In this document: positions 59,085 to 64,000 of the stretch, one piece after another
How positions within the stretch are numbered: position 1 is the first letter of the stretch
Layout: each line of letters opens with the position of its first letter
Source of the DNA: Ignelater luminosus
Lineage: Eukaryota > Arthropoda > Insecta > Coleoptera > Elateridae
DNA: 64,000 nt
Direction: 5' to 3'
NCBI GenBank assembly: GCA_011009095.1
Contig: VTPC01000494.1
Span: 62,001-126,000 of the forward strand
Program-made: the position numbers and the translations under genes
Notes under the pieces: generated by a model
What the model saw: only the letters and a program-made list of their open reading frames with translations
What the model was told of the DNA's origin: nothing
The model's database searches: none

Positions 59085-62000
59085 TTTAAATTCCAGGAGG
59101 CTTTCCTGTTTATAGAATATGAGACACGGTCGTTCTCCGGCCGACTATCTTTGTTGAATTGATCCACCTTTACAATTGTTGTTCAAGGTCCTGCCGTCCC
59201 ACAGGCGATCATCTTTATCTTCATTTAATATATTATATAAATATATTCTTATTAAATCTAATCTTCTACGAGTATAGACCGTTTCTTTCGAGATTTGGAA
59301 GTTAAATTGTAATTATAATGAATCATTCATTAACTTTATTTATAACAAAATTTAAAATAACTTTTATATCATATCGGGCTAGTTTTTTCTTGCTTTATTA
59401 ATAAAACTTTAGACTATGTTGTTCTAATAATAAAATTCTTTTTTGTGCGCGCGATTTTTTTGTTCTAGCTAACGGTTAGTCTCCTGTAGAAACATAGCTC
59501 TGTGATTTTTCTAGATTTGATCGCGAGGTAAGTTATCTATTGTTTGTGTGTAATTTACTTTAAAAAATTCTTGCTTGTTATTCATTATTTATATTGTTGC
59601 ATTTTATATGCAGCTAATGTTTTAGTTTAAATTCATTTTTGGTAATTCTTTTCATTTTATTTAATTTGTATTACGTAATTAAAGTTTAAAATTGACATTT
59701 GTGAATAATGTTAAAATCCCTTTTTTACATTTTGTTTTAAAAATTATTTTAAATAAGGTAAAGCATTGTTTTTGTTGTTGTTTACTTGCAGTTAAAAGCT
59801 CAATCAGTTTGTACTCATGCGACTTACCAACTTCGATTTTTACTATTGGTTTGATTTCAATATATTTTATTAACTACATATCTGTGGGTTCTTTTATTGT
59901 GTGTATCCTTACCTACGCTCTAGGTCACTACTGAGTTTAGTTGGGTTAAGACTAAATAGAGACTTATTGTAGAAAACCTCATTTATCCCGCTGATTCTAT
60001 ATAATCTTAAATCATAACAGATACGGTGTGTTCCAAAACTGAAAATGGAGAAAAATTACTACGTTAAAAACTAACGTTTATTTTTTAAAAAATTGAAGTA
60101 GACTAGCTTTGTCTAATTATGCTGGAAAAGAATAAATAAATAAGCAAAACTTTGTATTGGAAGGACTGGAACTCCTTTGAAAGTCACATGTATCCTATTC
60201 CAGGGCCACCTAAATTATTCGCGTATAATTAGCACCTTTTTAATAAACTAGAAAGAAGAAATTCCTTTATTTTCCATTTACTTCATTTGAAACTTTGAAA
60301 GATGATTTAGGTAGGAGGTAGTAGTTATTAGTGCTTGATCTGATAAAAGTGTGGGGGATGTTATTGCATAAGTGACCTTTAATACATAATAAAACCGCAT
60401 TGGTATGAAATGTGTTCTTATTATTCACTGGAGGAAATGGATAATAAACATTATTACGTATTACGATTGTAGAATAAATATTTTGAAATCCCTGGTTTCA
60501 TATGAATTACGCCTACAAAGACAACCTTTGAAAAATGAAAATGCCAAATTCATTATTGCATGTTTCATCTAGTTGCTTCTAACAGGCAAATTCCAATTTT
60601 CCAGGATTTTATTCAATTTTTCGTTGACATTTATTTATAATTTAAATTTATATTTAGTATCTGTTTATGGTTTTCATATTTAGAAATATCATATCCCTGT
60701 GGTTTCACAATATTAATAAAGATTACAGGAAACAAAGAAACAATTCATAAAACTACGGTATTCAGTATGTTCTATCTAATGCAACAACAATGAATTAGTG
60801 TGCCATAATAAATTTGCAATGTATTCATTTGGCTGCTAGAAATAATATAACGTGCATCACTTGATAGAATTTACATAAGTATCTAACAAAATTAATCAGC
60901 CGATCAAGAATGACGAGGAGCTTTGCTAAGGAAAAGTTAGCCTCTTCTACACTTGATGGTAAGAGTGAACAGGATCGGAAATCGCTATATCTTCCTTTAA
61001 TATTGAACATTTATTACTGATAAAAATTACTCATCGTCAATCTTCTATGTGAAAAGAAATTCAGATGTTGGACAAGAAGAAAAGCAAAGCAGTTCAGTAA
61101 AAAAAAACTGATTTAATACAAAATATTTTAAAATAAAAATATTTTTATAGTTCATAAACCTTTCGGCAAAACTTATCTTAATTTATTATCAAGTGTTACA
61201 TTTTAATTTCGCTGAGATTCTGTTGCCATTAGAAATGAAACCTTTTTATTGTAGTCCTTCGCAATCGCTTTGTAAGCTTTCTACTAAAAATAAGTCATTT
61301 ATTCAATCGTAGTAGCAGTTGAAAGTAACAAATTTATTAAATTTTATGCGGAACAAGAGGAAATGAAAAATTGAAACGTGCTCTTTTGTGTTTCCAGTTA
61401 ATGAGCATTGATATTTTTAAATTTAAATCTGTCTGCAAACGAAGATGAAAAATATGGAAGGTAGGTACATATTTATGGAATTAACAAGACTTCCTTGAAA
61501 GCAAAAAGTGCTTTAATAAAAAATAATTTCTGACAAATTTGTACATCATCTCACGACTCGTCGTCGTCAGACTAACATCTCATTTTATGCTTGTTTTTAT
61601 AAAATTAAAAGCAAAATAAGAAAAGAGCAGAGATATTTTTCTGAATGAGTAATAAAGAATTTTTCTTTGGCAGAACTACTTTTTATATTTTGAAAAGAAA
61701 ATTTTTTCGAGATGTATTATGATTTTTTGGATAGCACTATACATTCTAAAGATCTCTAGCATATCTGCTTTGAATTCTATAATCTCAGAACTAAACGATT
61801 TTTAGATTTTTTAATGATAATTAAAGATATACATCAAAACCGTAAAAGATTACCAACAAATTAATGCCTGCCTTTTATGCTGTTCTTCTATCAGTCTCCT
61901 CAATTGAATTTGAGATATTTATAAGTTCCAAGATTTCTTTAAATGATGAATCCCGAATAATAATACTGTCTTTGGTATCATCTTCACAGATCTTTCATAA
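59085..62000. other. No gene seen
   Basis: About 2.9 kb of AT-rich sequence. A donor-like GCGAG|GTAAGTTA occurs at 59526 without a convincing exon. No repeats or transposon ends were recognised. Confidence 0.4.
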
Positions 62001-62003
62001 GTA

Positions 62004-62095
62004 ATGAATCAGATTCCGACAGCCGGGATTCCTGTTTTTCAAGGACAAATTTCGGCAGAGGAGATTGTTTATCGATTAACAAATTCAACGCAGAG
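62004..62095 (+). CDS. Candidate first coding exon of an unknown gene
   Basis: A short block has an acceptor upstream (GTATCATCTTCACAG, ending 61989), an ATG at 62004, and a donor CAGAG|GTGAGC at 62095. It reads MNQIPTAGIPVFQGQ followed by ISAEEIVYRLTNSTQ, 30 codons plus two bases. Base composition is more gene-like than the surroundings. No second exon was identified downstream in the window, so this may be the start of a gene with long introns or a chance frame. I do not recognise the protein. Confidence 0.3.
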
Positions 62096-62099
62096 GTGA

Positions 62100-63305
62100 G
62101 CTTTTTCTTCATCTTTACCATCAGTTTTATTATTCAGGATTTGGTTCAATTTAGTAGTTAGGTGTTAGCCGCATATAGTGAAGATGGTATTAAATAGATA
62201 TCTTTGTCATTAACTATTGTTTTTTTTAAGTATAGCCTAAAGTTTGTTTTGTTTTCTACGATTTCAACAATTGCCCGTAACTCCCTTATTTTTAAAAACA
62301 AAATATCTTAAATTTTTACCAAAGTTCACACTTTTCAAGACAGAAAGCAAATTTTAATTATTTTTTTAATGAAAACTCTTTTATGTGGTACTACTGGAAA
62401 GCAATTCCTATTAAATTTTCTAAATCTTCTTAGGTATCAATTTAATAAACACACATATTCTTCTCTAAAAGACAATTTAAGTCGACATTGTACTTAATCT
62501 TGTTAGGGGATTTTATGAACCACCAGCAGTAGTCCTAACACTAAATAGATGTGCCAGCAAATTAGCTCAAGTTGAAGGAGAGGTGTTTTACAAACAGCGG
62601 GGTACATATAATATTAAGAAAGTTTTGGGCAGCACAAAATAATAATAATTTGAGTCAAGCTCTAGACGCGCCAATTGCGAGTCTTGACGCAACAAATAAG
62701 GTCCCGCAATCAACCTGTCTGCTTTGACTTCAAAATAGTTTCCTGTCTGTATAACCTAAATTATTAATTATGCTTTGCTTTGCGTGGATAGTAATACGTA
62801 TAGATTAACAATAATTGCAAAATAACTAAAGAAATGACCAAAATGCAGTCCTATGCCAGTTCTCTTTGTACAGACGACCATGTTGCCAATGCTGGATATC
62901 TGAAATTGCCTAAAGCACATGCAACATTTTCTTTTTCTTTGAGACATTGAAACAAAAAAAACTTGTTTCAAATTTAAAGATGGCGACAGGACGCCACTTA
63001 GAAAAATAAATGCAGAAGGTACTTGTGTGGCAGCTCATTCTGAAGTTCTTTTTGAACATGTTACAATACCCAAGTTTCAAAAAATTCCATCCATCCAAAA
63101 CAAAATGACAGCCTGTCAAAATATCGTAATTTCTTCTGTTTCACTTAGTTTTACCATGAAATAAGATAATTCGAAAATTTCGCAGTTACTTATCACTGAC
63201 AGTTCTAATAACATCTAAATGTAGCATAATACATCTAAATTATTTTCAAACACATGGCCAAAATTGGAGAAAATGAAATACATACAGACATGCATACATA
63301 ATCCT
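62100..63305. other. No gene seen
   Basis: AT-rich. Minus-strand frames at 62768-63119 show no known domain. Confidence 0.35.
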
Positions 63306-63309
63306 TCCT

Positions 63310-64000
63310 CTTCTTCATTTTGGTGTAAAAGGGGATGGAGTTGAGTCGCTTCCAAAGCCGTCTGTTTTCAGCCATTCTCTCGGGGTGCCATCAATCCAGA
63401 CCTCTCCTCTGTAAAGCGTTGCCTATTCTATCATTTAATGTTTTCCTTGACCTCCCTCGTTCCTTCTTTCGGTCCACCTTTTCCTGCCAAATCTGCTTAA
63501 CTCCGTCTCCGTTTATCCATCCGAACTAGATGTCCAAACCATTGAAATCGTCTATTTTCAATTTACTTCAGCATAGGATTCACAGAAGACTGCGTATACT
63601 CTCGTTACTTATATGGTCCCGCCTGCTCACATTCACCGCCGCTCTTAGAAAACGCATTTCACATGCTTGCAGTCTACTTTTGTCCCTATCACTTAGTGTC
63701 CATGTTTCACACCCGTATGCCACAACCGGCACATATACACTTCAAAAAACCCTCATCTTTGTAAGCTCAGTTCTTTCTTTCGAATAAAAACTTTGTTCAG
63801 CGTATTGTAAAGCCTCGACGCACTGGCAATCCTCCCTCTAATCTCTGCTTCCATTTCTCCATTGGAGTTCACAACTGATCCAAGATATTTAAAGTTATAT
63901 GTTTGCTTCATATTTTTTCCGTTTATACATACATTTGTCTGGAGTCTGTCCTTGCCAATAACTAAAATCTCCGTTTTTTCCTCATTGATTTTTAACTAAA
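63310..64000 (-). mobile_element. LINE reverse-transcriptase C-terminus, runs off the window
   Basis: Read from the window edge leftward: EKTEILVIGKDRLQTNV, FKYLGSVVNSNGEMEAEI (LGSxxxxxGxxxxEI), RGRIASASRLYNTLNK, then a Cys-Glu-Thr-Trp-like block and RRFQWFGHLVRM. This is the thumb and C-terminal region of RTE/Jockey-type endonuclease-RT LINEs. Frame changes occur. The upstream RT and endonuclease would lie beyond 64000. Confidence 0.75.

Overview
The window is AT-rich animal DNA. Short introns with GT-AG borders, an insect-type transposon set (Tc1/mariner, PIF/Harbinger, hAT, pogo/Tigger, Jockey and RTE-like LINEs) and AATAAA poly(A) signals point to an insect, plausibly a beetle; the order is inference. 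Host genes are sparse and most of the sequence is transposon-derived or featureless.

Region by region. 1-10.2 kb: three long foldback elements (2.7-3.6, 4.57-5.26, 6.96-7.67 kb), a broken transposon-type ORF and two diverged copies of a 9-bp-unit minisatellite. 10.2-22.4 kb: the one clearly intact host gene, an eight-exon NAD-dependent oxidoreductase of the Gfo/Idh/MocA family (385 aa). Its 10.35-kb third intron holds a complete PIF/Harbinger transposon, a hAT remnant and a satellite array cut by a Tigger-like MITE. 22.6-28.6 kb: a decayed tandem paralogue of that gene, exon by exon, split by MITEs and a LINE fragment. 28.6-41.2 kb: mostly featureless, with a candidate minus-strand gene at 30.7-31.1 kb, an RTE-like LINE copy and a pogo-like transposase remnant.

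41.25-45.0 kb: two nested Tc1/mariner-superfamily transposons. The outer has DD38D spacing, a spliced transposase gene and one frameshift. Inside it sits a DD41D element with perfect 31-bp terminal repeats and an intact 361-aa transposase. 47.2-48.35 kb: a candidate spliced gene for a 50-residue single-pass membrane micropeptide. 49.3-52.0 kb: a decayed RTE-like LINE. 53.4-55.4 kb: the 3' end of a Jockey-type LINE interrupted by a maT (DD37D) transposon. 57.8-59.1 kb: a nearly complete mariner (DD34D). 62.0 kb: a candidate orphan coding exon. 63.3-64.0 kb: the reverse-transcriptase end of another LINE running off the window.

The most rewarding items are the micropeptide gene, the nested transposon pair and the ghost paralogue beside the oxidoreductase. 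No bacterial-type operon, CRISPR array or rRNA gene was seen.
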